Source: Flagellimonas profundi
GTDB lineage: Bacteria; Bacteroidota; Bacteroidia; Flavobacteriales; Flavobacteriaceae
Length of the DNA stretch: 64,000 nt
Direction: 5' to 3'
Assembly (NCBI RefSeq): GCF_017313275.1
Contig: NZ_JAFLNM010000004.1
Span: 1 to 64,000 of the forward strand
Of this stretch, positions 1 through 10,220 are shown in pieces (within the stretch, counting starts at the first letter, position 1; the number at the start of each line of letters is the position of its first letter). The notes beneath the pieces were generated by a model, which worked only from the letters and a program-made list of their open reading frames with translations, made no database searches and was not told the origin of the DNA. The position numbers and the translations under genes are program-made.

Positions 1-113
1 ATTAATTCTACGCTGTCGTTACAATATGTATATGAACTTCTTCTCTTGTCTTTTACTTCCGAAAACCCCTCTCGGTGTCTCAGAAGCGCCCTGCCTTATC
101 AGCTAAGCGGGTG
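1..113 (-). other. Probable rRNA operon leader; 16S gene off the left edge
   Basis: On the minus strand this stretch follows a strong consensus promoter. It is richer in G+C than the other spacers and has no open reading frame. Its end nearest the window edge, reading GTTCATATACATATTG, resembles the conserved anti-terminator-like leader found before 16S rRNA in Bacteroidota. I infer that a 16S rRNA gene begins just beyond base 1. The 16S gene itself is not visible, so this is recognition of a leader only. Confidence 0.45.
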
Positions 114-145
114 CAAATATACGCACGTTATTTTGTCTCCACAAA
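114..145 (-). promoter_or_regulatory. Consensus Bacteroidota promoter reading left
   Basis: The minus strand has TATATTTG (bases 121 to 114) preceded at 20 bp by TTTG (bases 145 to 142). This matches the Bacteroidota/Flavobacterium primary sigma consensus TTG-N17-23-TAnnTTTG. It reads away from the porin gene into the putative rRNA leader. The A+T-rich tract just upstream (about 150-200) could act as an UP-like element. Confidence 0.6.
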
Positions 146-233
146 ATGTTTTTCAATATTTTTTTCGAAAAAAAATCAATTAATTTATAACTGCTTGTTT
201 TTCAGGTTTTCCTTTTTTTAGCCTTAACATATT

Positions 234-2276
234 TTATGAAAAGAAATTCCAGACCAACCCAAATCTGATCACAAAATCCCGGTAAGGGTAATTTGGTGCG
301 GAATAGTAATTAGGCTCAGAAAAAATAGAGTTTATATGTTCCGCTTTTAGATAAATTCTTGTTTGCCTCACTTTAGCATTGATGAAAAAATCCAATAAGG
401 GATACCCTCCCAACTCTTCATTGTTCTGAATATAAAATTCACCCAACAAAGGATTGTATGCATTCATATTATACGACGTGAAATATTTAAAGGTGAGCCC
501 CGTCTGTAAAAACATAGCTTTTTTAAATACATCGCTTGAAAAGTACAGGGTATTCCTTGTAACAACTTGCGGCAGATTGAGCACTTGATTGTCTTGGGTT
601 ACTTCTTGATACATTACTGTATTCATCATCGCCCATTTTCGCCAACTGATTTCCTTGCTATATTTTACCTTAAGATGATTTATGGTCCCAGATTCTTGAA
701 ACGGTCTGACAAAAGCCGTTTCCTGATTCAATTCTATTTCTTCTTGAGTAGCCGTAGATGCAAAGTAGGTGTAGTTATCGACCAAACTGTATTCAGCTTC
801 AAGTTGACCTATTTTTTTGGAATCCAAACCAAACCTTAGACTTTGAGTCTGTATATTTTCGAAATCATTGTTGTTTTGCCAATTAAAGTTTCGATAATCA
901 CTTTGATACAGCAAATAATTAAAATCCGGCATACGTGAAGAAACATGTATGGCTCCCGTTAGCGAGTTATTGCTATTTAATCTATAAGTGGCCAAGGCTT
1001 CCAAATTATTACCCGTAAGGTCGCCCGACACCGTATAGTTGACATTTCCTTTTAGCAACAAAGGACCTATTGTATTGCTATAGGAACCCCCGACTGAAAT
1101 TTCTTCTCCTTTTAGCTTGTTTTGAATAGTTTGCTCATCGGTAATCAATAGACTATTAAAGAAATAATTGTAACTGTATAAACTCACGTTACCCGACAAC
1201 CTACCCAATGTCCTGTTTGAAAACGCTATGGTTCCTTTGTTGAACATCGTTTTTAACCTGGCCCGATCTTCGATAGGTGTTAAAAAGGGATCTTGACCAA
1301 AAGCATCGTTCTGTCTGGTTTGCTCGAAGTCGTATATTTTAGATTCATAACTAAACTCATGCCCTATTGCCAAAGTGGTAGGATCGTTATCGATCGAGTC
1401 CTTTTTATGATTGACCAATTTAAATTGTTGTTCCAGAAAATAGCGTTTTCCCAGAATTCTATTGTTGGCGTCGGTATACAGCAAATCAATTTTTGCTCGA
1501 TCCTGAAAATCCGGTGCATCATCTTCAAATTGACTCCTATCCAACAACCCCCCACTTTCTTCACTTTGCATTTCTTGGGCAGCTATATGCCCTCTTAGTC
1601 CATACCTCCCATTTTTAGAGAGATAATTGAAGGTTGCCCTGAATTTTCCATCTTGAGCCTCCTCATACCTATATTTTCCCAAGGAACGAAATCCATTATA
1701 GGCCACAGAGGCATTGAATCGCTCGGAGAGATTAAAGGTCAGCAAAGCGTCCAAATACTGTCCTTGTTCCATGGTAGTCTTAAACATAAGCTCTGTCATC
1801 GGAGTAGGGACATTATAATAGTCAATATCTTCCTTTTCAAAATAACCTGGGTGCTTTGCAGTTGCCCCAATACGGGGATAATATGGTATTGTAGAAAAAG
1901 TTTTGCCGAGTTCGTTATATGGTTGCCCCATATTTGTGAAAGGCATTAATTCAAAGTCATCTTCCCGTATATAGTTGTACTTGTATTCTTTTCTTATGGT
2001 AAGGGTTGTGTCCAGATAAGTTGTATCCCGCTGATATGAGATTATTTTGTAGTCACGTATACTTATTGAATCCTGCTTTGTGGATTTTGACTTTCCCGCT
2101 TTTTTACTCCCAATTTTAACACGACCGCCCTGTACTGAATCCTTTGGGTTAATAACGTCTGGTTTAGTTTTTCCAGTACTTAACGAATCCATCCTTTTTG
2201 TAGCGGGAATTGAATCCTTCTGCGCTACGGCAGATTGGGCAAAAAACAAAAGTAGGGTCAACAATATAAATCTCAT
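234..2276 (-). CDS. Putative outer-membrane porin (Porin_10-like)
   Basis: The protein has about 680 residues, an N-terminal signal peptide (MRFILLTLLLFFAQSAVAQ), a low-complexity Ser/Lys/Asp stretch, and then alternating hydrophobic strands ending in Phe-Phe-Ser, as expected of an outer-membrane beta-barrel. It resembles the Bacteroidota 'putative porin' family (Porin_10), thought to form passive channels. The reading frame extends upstream to 2297, but the Met at 2276 begins directly with the signal peptide and is the better start. It lies downstream of the SusC/SusD genes in the same direction, separated by a terminator, so it is probably transcribed separately. Substrate is unknown. Confidence 0.75.
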   Translation of the reverse strand: MRFILLTLLLFFAQSAVAQKDSIPATKRMDSLSTGKTKPDVINPKDSVQGGRVKIGSKKAGKSKSTKQDSISIRDYKIISYQRDTTYLDTTLTIRKEYKYNYIREDDFELMPFTNMGQPYNELGKTFSTIPYYPRIGATAKHPGYFEKEDIDYYNVPTPMTELMFKTTMEQGQYLDALLTFNLSERFNASVAYNGFRSLGKYRYEEAQDGKFRATFNYLSKNGRYGLRGHIAAQEMQSEESGGLLDRSQFEDDAPDFQDRAKIDLLYTDANNRILGKRYFLEQQFKLVNHKKDSIDNDPTTLAIGHEFSYESKIYDFEQTRQNDAFGQDPFLTPIEDRARLKTMFNKGTIAFSNRTLGRLSGNVSLYSYNYFFNSLLITDEQTIQNKLKGEEISVGGSYSNTIGPLLLKGNVNYTVSGDLTGNNLEALATYRLNSNNSLTGAIHVSSRMPDFNYLLYQSDYRNFNWQNNNDFENIQTQSLRFGLDSKKIGQLEAEYSLVDNYTYFASTATQEEIELNQETAFVRPFQESGTINHLKVKYSKEISWRKWAMMNTVMYQEVTQDNQVLNLPQVVTRNTLYFSSDVFKKAMFLQTGLTFKYFTSYNMNAYNPLLGEFYIQNNEELGGYPLLDFFINAKVRQTRIYLKAEHINSIFSEPNYYSAPNYPYRDFVIRFGLVWNFFS

Positions 2277-2345
2277 TCCACGATATTGGTTGGGCAAAGG
2301 TAAAAGTTTTGTTTCTAAAGAAATGTGAAAAGTTTGGGCATAAAA

Positions 2346-2372
2346 AAAGCCCCCAAAATGGGGGCTTTAATA
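2346..2372 (-). terminator. Rho-independent terminator after susD-like gene
   Basis: A perfect stem (AAAGCCCCC / GGGGGCTTT) with a five-base loop lies 35 bp past the SusD-like stop. On the minus strand the A-run at 2342-2348 becomes a T-tract, so it ends the SusC/SusD transcript before the porin gene. Confidence 0.85.
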
Positions 2373-2402
2373 TGTAAGGCTACATAGCCATTCAAATAAT
2401 TA

Positions 2403-3791
2403 TTAGTAGTCAGCGTTCTGAACAATGTTAGAGTTCGCGTTGATCTCACCAATTGGAATTGGCCAAGGGAACAAGTTGTTAGGATAGCTCAAAGTACCCA
2501 AACTATTTTGTGCAGTACCCCAGTAAGGCATGTCCATTCCTGTTCTCATCATGTCATCAAAACGGAATCCTTCGAACATCAACTCCTTTCTTCTCTCGTT
2601 AATGATATCATCCTTGGTAACAGTAGTGTAGGCAGATGCTCCACGGTTAGCCGTGATCAAGTTGATCTGTGTAAGAGCGTCGCCACCCGTTTCCAACAAT
2701 GCTTCTGCATAGTTCAAGATCACCTCTTCATATCGGAAAAGTGGGATGTTATCGGCTCCAACGGCTGTATCAGGATATTTACCCATATTTCTCAAACGTG
2801 TACCTCCATCTTGATACCCAAGAATGTCTGCACGAACGTCTCCATCCTCAAATAGATCAATTACAGTGCTCACTACTTCGATATCACCATAACCTGCAGG
2901 TGCATCCTCTGGGAAACGATAGATATAGGACAATGCGTTTGAACCACGGTTATCCGCGCTGGTGAAAGCCAATTCAAACAATACATTGGAACCCCCATCT
3001 GCTGTCCAGCTACTCACGTATGAATCAGCACTTACAATGGAATACAATCCTGAGTTGATTACAGCTTCGGAAGCAGATACCGCTCTGCTCCAGTCACCAA
3101 AATATACAGCAACACGAGCTTCCAAAGCTTTGGCAACATATTTGGAAACAATCGTCTTGTCACCGTCATATGCAGAATCCATCATATTGAAAGCAGTTTG
3201 CAAATCGTTATAGATGGCAGCTTTCACTTCATCAATGGTATTTCTGCTTGGGTCCAAATTCTCACCCTTGAACTCAGTAACCACAGGCACACCTAAGTTT
3301 CCACTGGTCGCAGCATTTTGCTGACCATATACCCTCAACAAATCGTAGTGGGCAAGAGCACGCAAAATCATGGCTGCACCTTGCAAGTGCTCACCATAGG
3401 CTTGATCACCTTCCAATGTGGTCACATCTGTACTGATGATAATGTTGGCGTTTGCAATGGTTTCATAAGCTTCTTCCCATATGAAACCGGTGTTTGCATT
3501 CTGTTCGTATTCACCTTGGGTGGTAAACCTTCCCGAGTTACCGTTGGAGAAACAGTTATCCGAACGAACCTCGCTTGTGGCGATCATGTCTCTACCATAA
3601 TAACCGGCACCTGTCATAATGTTGTGGGCACCTTTTAAAACACTATAAAGGTTGTCAACTTTTGTAATACTTCCCTCAACAGTTTTGTTCTGCGTAAGGG
3701 TTGGTTCAAGACTGTCCGCTGTACAAGACCCTAAAATAAGTCCGGCACCGGCCAACAGCATCATATTAAATTTATAAAATGTTCTTTTCAT
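2403..3791 (-). CDS. SusD/RagB-like nutrient-binding outer-membrane lipoprotein
   Basis: This 462-residue protein has a lipoprotein signal with lipobox LGSC (Cys23) and the SusD/RagB architecture: TPR-like helices in the first half and a C-terminal region ending in the typical FPWPIP...N motif. SusD proteins sit on the cell surface as a lid over the partner SusC barrel and bind oligomeric nutrients. The gene starts 10 bp after the SusC-like gene in the same direction, so the two form one operon. No glycosidase or peptidase genes flank the pair, so the nutrient cannot be told from context. The length is somewhat short for the family (usually about 480-600). Confidence 0.92.
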   Translation of the reverse strand: MKRTFYKFNMMLLAGAGLILGSCTADSLEPTLTQNKTVEGSITKVDNLYSVLKGAHNIMTGAGYYGRDMIATSEVRSDNCFSNGNSGRFTTQGEYEQNANTGFIWEEAYETIANANIIISTDVTTLEGDQAYGEHLQGAAMILRALAHYDLLRVYGQQNAATSGNLGVPVVTEFKGENLDPSRNTIDEVKAAIYNDLQTAFNMMDSAYDGDKTIVSKYVAKALEARVAVYFGDWSRAVSASEAVINSGLYSIVSADSYVSSWTADGGSNVLFELAFTSADNRGSNALSYIYRFPEDAPAGYGDIEVVSTVIDLFEDGDVRADILGYQDGGTRLRNMGKYPDTAVGADNIPLFRYEEVILNYAEALLETGGDALTQINLITANRGASAYTTVTKDDIINERRKELMFEGFRFDDMMRTGMDMPYWGTAQNSLGTLSYPNNLFPWPIPIGEINANSNIVQNADY

Positions 3792-3801
3792 CTTCTTTTT
3801 C

Positions 3802-6800
3802 TTAGAAATTTATGTTTACACCTAATGAAATTGAACGGGCAGGAGGAGTTTCTAGACCTGTTTCCCCTGGATCTACCGTACCATTCTGGCTAGAGATATC
3901 CACTTCAGGGTCGAACAACAAATTATCATCTTTAACCCAAGTAGCCAAGTTGTTACCTCTTAGGAAAAAGCTCAACTTCGTCAAACCAATTTTTTCAAGT
4001 GCTTTAGAAGGTACATTGTAACCTACCGTTACAGAACGCAATCTCATGAAGTCTGCATCGTAAAGGTATTTGGAGTGTCTCTGCCATGGTGTTGCAGAAG
4101 TGGTAAATGCACCATTTCTTGCAATATCCCCAGGCTGTTGCCATCTATCCAACAAGGAAGTATACCCTTGGAAAGCCAAAATTGGATAAGCATTTGATTC
4201 GTTCAAATATCTGTGCCATCCTTCATAAATCTTGTGACCTCCGGCATAATATCCGTTGGCATTCAAGAAAAATCCTTTGAACCTAAGGTTCAAGTTAAGA
4301 CCTGCCGTTGTTTTAGGAATCGCATTTCCTCCTTGGAATACAGCTTCAGCTTCGTTAAAGTTGGTAGTGGTTTCACCATCAACACCGTTTATGTACCATT
4401 CTTCAACACCAGTATCAGGATTAACACCTGCCCATGTTGGCATGTACCAAGCATATGCTGGTTGACCAGTCTCTATCCTTGTTCTAACAGTTGTAATGGT
4501 TCTCTCTTCTCCATTTGGATCAAGAGGCAATTTGGTGATTTCGTTTTCCACGAAAGAAAGGTTACCTCCAACACTCAAACCGAAATCCTCAGTATCAACC
4601 ACGTTGAAGTTCAAATCCAATTCGAAACCTTTGTTGTTCAACTCACCAATGTTCTGAACTTGACTTGTGAAACCGGTAGTTCTTGATAACGGCACATCCA
4701 AGAGAAGATCTTTGGAATCTCTGTTAAAGTAAGCAAAGCTACCACTTACCGTATTGTTGAACAATCCAAAATCAACACCGATATCCAATGTGTTGGAAGT
4801 TTCCCAAGTTAAGTCTTCGTTACCGAAAGTATCTACATACTGGGCACCTTCACCAGCGTAATCAGCAGAATATCCGAACAAAGATTGATAGTTGTTCAAA
4901 CCGATGTTCGCGTTACCGGTCACACCATAAGAAGCACGTAGCTTAAGGGCGTTCACAATATCAGAATCTGCCAAGAAATCTTCTTTATTCAGGTTCCACG
5001 CAGCACCTACCGACCAGAAGTTACCCCAACGGTTGTCTTTACTGAAACGTGAGTTACCTTCCCTTCTGAAGGAAAGATCCAATACATAACGGCTATCGAA
5101 AGCAGAATAGTTAACCAATCCCATATAAGCTCCTACATACCAATCGTTGTAGGAAGAGCTTACAGATGTTGGAGTTCCCAAGTTGTCCAAGAACTCAAGA
5201 CCTTCGTCTGCAAAGTTCTGACCGGCACCACCAACAAAGTAACGTCTGTTGGACTGGTATTCTTGAAGAACCTTGAACTTGAATCTGTGATCTGGGTTCA
5301 ATTCCCAGTTGTAATCAAAATAGTTCTGGAATACGTAGAACACATTTGTTCTGTCGTACTGACTGGCATCACCACTGGTTGGCGCGCCGTAACCGTATGT
5401 TGGGTTGGAATATGATCTAAAGTTATATAACTGAAAGTCTACGTTGAACGTAGAACCAAAAGTCAAGTTATCTGTCAAATCCCAAGTCAATCCATTATTA
5501 GTTACAATACGGGTCAATCTGTTCTCGGCCGTATTGTTTTTGGTCAAATACAATGGGTTTGGCAAAGATCCTCCAAACTCGTTGATGCTTCCATCCTCGT
5601 TGTATGGCTGAACCAAAGGAGAAAGGAAGAACTTCACTGTACGTGGGCTCTCAAAATAAGCACTGTTTTCCAAGAATGCATTTTGAAGCATGTGGGAAGC
5701 CTGGTTATTGGTTGAGAACGTAATGTTATCCGTCAAATCTTTGGAAAAGTTCAAGGAACCTGAGATTCTTTCGAAATCCGAACCGATTACGGTAGCCTCT
5801 TGCTGCATGTATCCAAGGGAAGCGAAGAAAGTATGTCCTTCATCCCCACCTGAAGCAGAAAAGCTATGCTGTTGTATAACGGCATCCTTGTTACGAACTA
5901 CTTGGTCCCAACGAGCTTCAGGACGTCCATTGGCATCCCAATCGGCAAATGAGGCACCCAACAAATAATCTTGGGCTTCGGCCTTAGATGGAAAAATGCC
6001 ATCGTTAAAATAGGCTTCCGCTGTAAGTTCCAGACGATTAGCCGCTGATAACGGCACTGGACCGGTGATGGCGTCATTTTGGAAACCGTAAGTACTGTTT
6101 ATACTAAATACGGTTTTGCCAGCTTTACCATCCTTGGTGGTAATAAGGATTACACCGTTGGATCCACGAGCACCGTATTGTGCTGTCGCAGAGGCATCCT
6201 TTAACACAGTAATGGACTCAATGTTGTTTTGATCCAAACCTGCCAAGGCTGACAAAGACGAGTAGGCTCCACTTGTACCAACATTGGTATTGGATACCGG
6301 AACACCGTCAATAACATACAAAGGTTCATTACCCGCTGTAATGGAACTGATACCACGAATACGGATGTTTGCGGTAGAACCCGGTGTACCAGAAGTTGCC
6401 GATACAGTAAGACCGGAAACATTTCCCTGAAGGGCCTGATCCACAGATGGAGCGATAATCTCTCCAAGCTTTTCTGAATCCACCTTTACCACAGAACCTG
6501 TGATATCGGAACGTCTTTGAGAGGTATAACCTGTAACTACCACCTCTTCCAACGCTTGTGCATCTTCTTCCATCTGTACATTGATGGTATTTGAAGCACC
6601 AATTGTTCTTTCAACGGTCTTCTGACCGATGTAACTGAAACGCAACACTTGGCCGTTTGAGGCCGAGATGGAGTAATTACCATCAAAATCTGTTTGTGTT
6701 CCGTTGGAGGTTCCCACCACCATAACAGAAACACCCGGCAATGGCAAACCGTTTTGGTCCGTCACATTACCTGAAACTGTTTTCTCTTGTCCAAAAGAGA

Positions 6801-6855
6801 AAGACATGCATAACACCAAGAAAGGTGTCAGCATCCATGCTAACTTAGCTCTCAT
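3802..6855 (-). CDS. SusC/RagA-type TonB-dependent outer-membrane transporter
   Basis: This 1017-residue protein carries a signal peptide ending SFGQ and a carboxypeptidase-like regulatory domain at about residues 27-105 (VSGNVTDQNGLPLPGVSV). A TonB-dependent plug with the SusC signature (LYVIDGVPV, KDASATAQYGARGSNGVILI) follows, then a beta-barrel ending in Phe (GVNINF). It imports large nutrients across the outer membrane with energy from TonB-ExbBD, paired with the SusD-like lipoprotein downstream. There is no upstream FecI/FecR pair, so sigma/anti-sigma control is not evident. The A+T-rich region 6856-7088 upstream should hold the promoter, but no perfect consensus is visible there. Confidence 0.95.
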   Translation of the reverse strand: MRAKLAWMLTPFLVLCMSFSFGQEKTVSGNVTDQNGLPLPGVSVMVVGTSNGTQTDFDGNYSISASNGQVLRFSYIGQKTVERTIGASNTINVQMEEDAQALEEVVVTGYTSQRRSDITGSVVKVDSEKLGEIIAPSVDQALQGNVSGLTVSATSGTPGSTANIRIRGISSITAGNEPLYVIDGVPVSNTNVGTSGAYSSLSALAGLDQNNIESITVLKDASATAQYGARGSNGVILITTKDGKAGKTVFSINSTYGFQNDAITGPVPLSAANRLELTAEAYFNDGIFPSKAEAQDYLLGASFADWDANGRPEARWDQVVRNKDAVIQQHSFSASGGDEGHTFFASLGYMQQEATVIGSDFERISGSLNFSKDLTDNITFSTNNQASHMLQNAFLENSAYFESPRTVKFFLSPLVQPYNEDGSINEFGGSLPNPLYLTKNNTAENRLTRIVTNNGLTWDLTDNLTFGSTFNVDFQLYNFRSYSNPTYGYGAPTSGDASQYDRTNVFYVFQNYFDYNWELNPDHRFKFKVLQEYQSNRRYFVGGAGQNFADEGLEFLDNLGTPTSVSSSYNDWYVGAYMGLVNYSAFDSRYVLDLSFRREGNSRFSKDNRWGNFWSVGAAWNLNKEDFLADSDIVNALKLRASYGVTGNANIGLNNYQSLFGYSADYAGEGAQYVDTFGNEDLTWETSNTLDIGVDFGLFNNTVSGSFAYFNRDSKDLLLDVPLSRTTGFTSQVQNIGELNNKGFELDLNFNVVDTEDFGLSVGGNLSFVENEITKLPLDPNGEERTITTVRTRIETGQPAYAWYMPTWAGVNPDTGVEEWYINGVDGETTTNFNEAEAVFQGGNAIPKTTAGLNLNLRFKGFFLNANGYYAGGHKIYEGWHRYLNESNAYPILAFQGYTSLLDRWQQPGDIARNGAFTTSATPWQRHSKYLYDADFMRLRSVTVGYNVPSKALEKIGLTKLSFFLRGNNLATWVKDDNLLFDPEVDISSQNGTVDPGETGLETPPARSISLGVNINF

Positions 6856-7088
6856 TTATTTCATTTTTTGAATTAGTCAGCTCAAAAATCAAAATAAAAA
6901 CTTAATATTCAAAAAAATTAACAGCCCCAGACATCCACTTAAATAACCATGTTAATCACATTTTTTCATAATTTTAACATAAAATATCTATGTAAACGAT
7001 TAATTATTTTACATGTAAGAAATTTTTTAACTGTTTTATTGATAATTACATTATTCTGCATGGTTGATTTAATGAAATTTCAGTCACT

Positions 7089-7685
7089 ATGTTAAATTTA
7101 TGTTACCATTCGTCCGATGAAGCGGGAACCGATGAAGCGGGAAGAGGCTGTCTTGCAGGCCCAGTAACGGCGTCGGCGATCATACTTCCAGAAAATTTCA
7201 GCAATACAATACTAAATGATTCCAAACAACTTTCTGAAAGTAAAAGGTCTTCACTAAAGCCAATTTTGGAAAAAGAGGCGGTTTCCTTTTCCGTTTGTCA
7301 CGTTTTTCAAGATGAAATTGACGAAATAAACATTTTAAACGCCTCCTTTTTGGCCATGCACCGTGCCATAGCAAAACTGGAACCTGCTCCCGACTTTATC
7401 ATTGTTGATGGAAACCGTTTTAAACCTTACCCCAATATTGAACATGAATGCATCGTTAAGGGAGATGGCAAATACATGAGCATTGCCGCAGCATCTGTTT
7501 TGGCCAAAACATATAGGGACGATTATATGGCAAAGATCCACGAAGAATTCCCTATGTACAATTGGAAAAAAAATAAGGGATATCCCACCAAAGAGCATCG
7601 CGAGGCGATAAAAAAATACGGACTCACCAAGTATCACCGAAAAAGCTTTAGACAACTGCCCGAACAATTGACCTTGGATATTTAA
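7089..7685 (+). CDS. rnhB: Ribonuclease HII
   Basis: RNase HII cleaves the RNA strand of RNA-DNA hybrids and single ribonucleotides in DNA. The 198-residue protein shows the family signature DEAGRG (catalytic Asp15-Glu16), a second acidic residue in IIVDG (Asp107), and the [12 protein letters not shown] motif with Asp144. Length is normal. The motif is immediately preceded by a related DEAG, because the DNA at 7114-7143 is a perfect 15-bp tandem duplication in frame. The gene diverges from the SusC operon, and a promoter for the next gene lies inside its 3' end. Confidence 0.97.
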   Translation: MLNLCYHSSDEAGTDEAGRGCLAGPVTASAIILPENFSNTILNDSKQLSESKRSSLKPILEKEAVSFSVCHVFQDEIDEINILNASFLAMHRAIAKLEPAPDFIIVDGNRFKPYPNIEHECIVKGDGKYMSIAAASVLAKTYRDDYMAKIHEEFPMYNWKKNKGYPTKEHREAIKKYGLTKYHRKSFRQLPEQLTLDI

Positions 7686-7699
7686 AAATCCTAACTTTG
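7668..7699 (+). promoter_or_regulatory. Promoter for the beta-propeller lipoprotein gene
   Basis: TAACTTTG at 7692-7699 matches TAnnTTTG, with TTG at 7668-7670, 21 bp upstream. Transcription would begin near 7705. This fits the start codon at 7715 and excludes the in-frame ATG at 7697. Confidence 0.6.
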
Positions 7700-7714
7700 T
7701 GTCAAAATTCAAGA

Positions 7715-10171
7715 ATGAGATTAAAGGTACTTTTTTGTTTGCTCCCCATTTTTATTGCATCCTGTACTAAAGAGGTGAAAACCAAAGACTCCCTTTTGGA
7801 ACATTTACCCCCCAACCCTGCACTCGTTCTAAAAATCAACAACCTTACCAATTTTAAAAGCGAACTCAAAAACAATGCGCTACTTAAAAATATCGATGGT
7901 TTCCCCACCCTGAGCGAAGTATCGGACAAAATTAAGGGATTGAACCAGCTGTCTACAGACAAAACCTGCGTGCTCGCCCTTTATGAAATCGGCAAGGACA
8001 ACTACGATTACATACTCGCCACTAAAAACGTTTCAGGACTTTTTAATATTGACAGTATCTCCAACAAAAAGGTGGAAACACTCACCTACGAAGGTGCCAA
8101 CATCACCAAGTATAATTTAAATGGGATTGAAGTGTTCAGTCTTCAAAAAAACAAGGACATCTTGATGAGCTCTTCGATGATGCTCATGGAGAACCTCATC
8201 AGAATTAGTGAGACTACACTCATGGATGCCACCTTAAAAAGACTTTACGAAGCAAGTTCGCCCGACAAATCGGCAACCTTTTTTATCAATCCCAGTGAAA
8301 ACATCTCCCTGTTATCCTTAAAAAAACCAGACCAAGCACTAGAGACCCCGTTCTCTTCTTGGATTTCTCTGGATTTTACAGCAAACTCGGACGAAGTCAA
8401 CCTGAACGGAGTGGCCATGGCACCTGATTCCACCAAGAATTTTGTCAACCTGTTTAAGGGAACCTCTCCTTTGGCCAACAAAACCCCAACCTATGCTCCT
8501 TTAAATGCCCAAGCTACGGTATCCTATACGTTTGATGATTACCAGGTATTTGCCAAAAACCAGAATGCCTATTTGGACAGGGTCAAACAAACTGATTCCC
8601 TCTTCAACACCACTGAGGAAGTCGGGATAATTTATTTGAACAACGAAAAGGTCACGCTTTTAAAATCCTTTGGCACGGAAACCTTGTACGATTATTTGGA
8701 CAGTAAAAAAATGGGGGCGGAAGAATATCAGGGCAGCGAGATCTTGATTCTTGACGAACCCAACTTGATCGAGGAAGGTTTTACTCCATTGGTGACCAAA
8801 TTTAAATCAAACTATTGCACCATCTTGGAAAACAGTTTTATCTTCTCGGAAGAAAAAGAGGCGCTTCAGACCATTATAAGCAATCACAAAAGCTCTTCTT
8901 CTTTTGAAAACGACCAAGGGTACAAAACTGCAAAAGCCTCTTTGGCCAGCGAATCCAGTATGCTTTTCGTTTCCAACGCATCCGGTATTGGATTTTTTTC
9001 CGAACGGACACTTGCTCCCGAAATATCGGAAAATATCAATGGAGATGATTTAAAGGAACAGGTCTTTGCTTCGCAAATGGTCATGGACAACGGTTTCGGA
9101 CATTTCAACATATTGGCATCAAAAATTGAAAAGAATCAGGAGAGGAATACGGTATCGCCCCTATTTACACTGGAGCTGAATACCGATCTGGCCACAGAAC
9201 CCCAATTTGTAAAAAACCACAGGACCAAGCAACAAGAAATTGTGGTACAAGATCAAAATAATGTGCTCTATTTAATTTCCACCGACGGAAAAGTTCTTTG
9301 GACCAAACAATTGAAGGGTAGGATTCAAGGGAAAATACAACAAGTGGACATTTACAAAAACGGAAAACTACAACTCGCTTTTACCACCAACGATCAATTT
9401 TTGATATTAGACCGAAATGGCGACGAAGTTGCCCCGTTTACTATAGCGTTTGAGGGCGGCAACTTAAATCCATTGGCCGTTTTTGATTACGATGGCAGCA
9501 GAAACTATCGTTTTGTGGTGACGCAAGGACGCAAAGTTTACATGTACAACAACCAAGGTAAAATCGTACGTGGATTCAACTTTACGGAGGCCCCTGCCAA
9601 CATTCTGGGCGCTCCAAAACATTTTAGAGTGGGAAACCGGGATTATTTGGTATTTAAGCAAGACAATAGCACCCTAAGAATTTTACATCGGGTTGGCAGT
9701 GACAGAATAAAAGTGTCTGAAAAAATAGACTTCTCCAACAACGAAGTGTTCCTTTATAAAAATAAATTCTCCGTGACCAATAAATCTGGTGTACTGCATC
9801 AAATTGATACGAATGGGAAACTCGTTGCCACTAATTTTAACCTAAATCCAGACCACGGGTTCTATGCCACAAGCAATACGCTGGTATTTATGGACGATAA
9901 CGTCTTAAGTATAAAAGGAAGAAAAGTAGAGTTGGCGCTAGGTGTCTATTCCAAACCCAAAATATTTTACATCAACGATAAAATATATGTTGCCGTGACG
10001 GATATTCAAAACCACCAGATTTATCTATATGACAGCCAAGCGGAACCCATTCCGAATTTCCCTGTATTCGGCAGTTCTTTAATTGACCTTACCGATATGG
10101 ACAACGATGGGAAACTGGAATTGGTGGCCCAAGACCAAGACAATTCCTTGATTGTGTACAAAATGAACTAA
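7715..10171 (+). CDS. Large lipoprotein with C-terminal beta-propeller-like repeats
   Basis: The protein of about 818 residues begins MRLKVLFCLLPIFIASC, a clear lipoprotein signal. The first half (HLPPNPALVLKINN...) resembles DUF3352-type periplasmic domains. From about residue 500 it has repeated blade-like segments (NNVLYLISTDGKVLWTKQL, NDQFLILDRNGDEV) like PQQ/WD40 propellers, ending with a Ca-binding-like DMDNDGKLELV segment. The start at 7715 is chosen because of the signal peptide and the promoter at 7692-7699. It is probably cell-envelope-anchored. No enzymatic motif is evident and the function is unknown. It has its own terminator. Confidence 0.8.
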   Translation: MRLKVLFCLLPIFIASCTKEVKTKDSLLEHLPPNPALVLKINNLTNFKSELKNNALLKNIDGFPTLSEVSDKIKGLNQLSTDKTCVLALYEIGKDNYDYILATKNVSGLFNIDSISNKKVETLTYEGANITKYNLNGIEVFSLQKNKDILMSSSMMLMENLIRISETTLMDATLKRLYEASSPDKSATFFINPSENISLLSLKKPDQALETPFSSWISLDFTANSDEVNLNGVAMAPDSTKNFVNLFKGTSPLANKTPTYAPLNAQATVSYTFDDYQVFAKNQNAYLDRVKQTDSLFNTTEEVGIIYLNNEKVTLLKSFGTETLYDYLDSKKMGAEEYQGSEILILDEPNLIEEGFTPLVTKFKSNYCTILENSFIFSEEKEALQTIISNHKSSSSFENDQGYKTAKASLASESSMLFVSNASGIGFFSERTLAPEISENINGDDLKEQVFASQMVMDNGFGHFNILASKIEKNQERNTVSPLFTLELNTDLATEPQFVKNHRTKQQEIVVQDQNNVLYLISTDGKVLWTKQLKGRIQGKIQQVDIYKNGKLQLAFTTNDQFLILDRNGDEVAPFTIAFEGGNLNPLAVFDYDGSRNYRFVVTQGRKVYMYNNQGKIVRGFNFTEAPANILGAPKHFRVGNRDYLVFKQDNSTLRILHRVGSDRIKVSEKIDFSNNEVFLYKNKFSVTNKSGVLHQIDTNGKLVATNFNLNPDHGFYATSNTLVFMDDNVLSIKGRKVELALGVYSKPKIFYINDKIYVAVTDIQNHQIYLYDSQAEPIPNFPVFGSSLIDLTDMDNDGKLELVAQDQDNSLIVYKMN

Positions 10172-10190
10172 TCCGAAGTCCAGAGATAAA

Positions 10191-10220
10191 AAAACCGAGG
10201 CTAGCACCTCGGTTTTTCTT
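10191..10220. terminator. Bidirectional terminator between convergent genes
   Basis: The ten-base arms AAAACCGAGG and CCTCGGTTTT (10191-10200, 10207-10216) give T-runs on both strands. The hairpin serves the plus-strand lipoprotein gene and the minus-strand lipoprotein gene that ends at 10220. Confidence 0.88.

Noticed and set aside
3802..6855. Starch-utilisation (sus) assignment for the SusC/SusD pair
   Set aside because: No glycoside hydrolase or sensor genes flank the pair, so only the family can be named, not the substrate.
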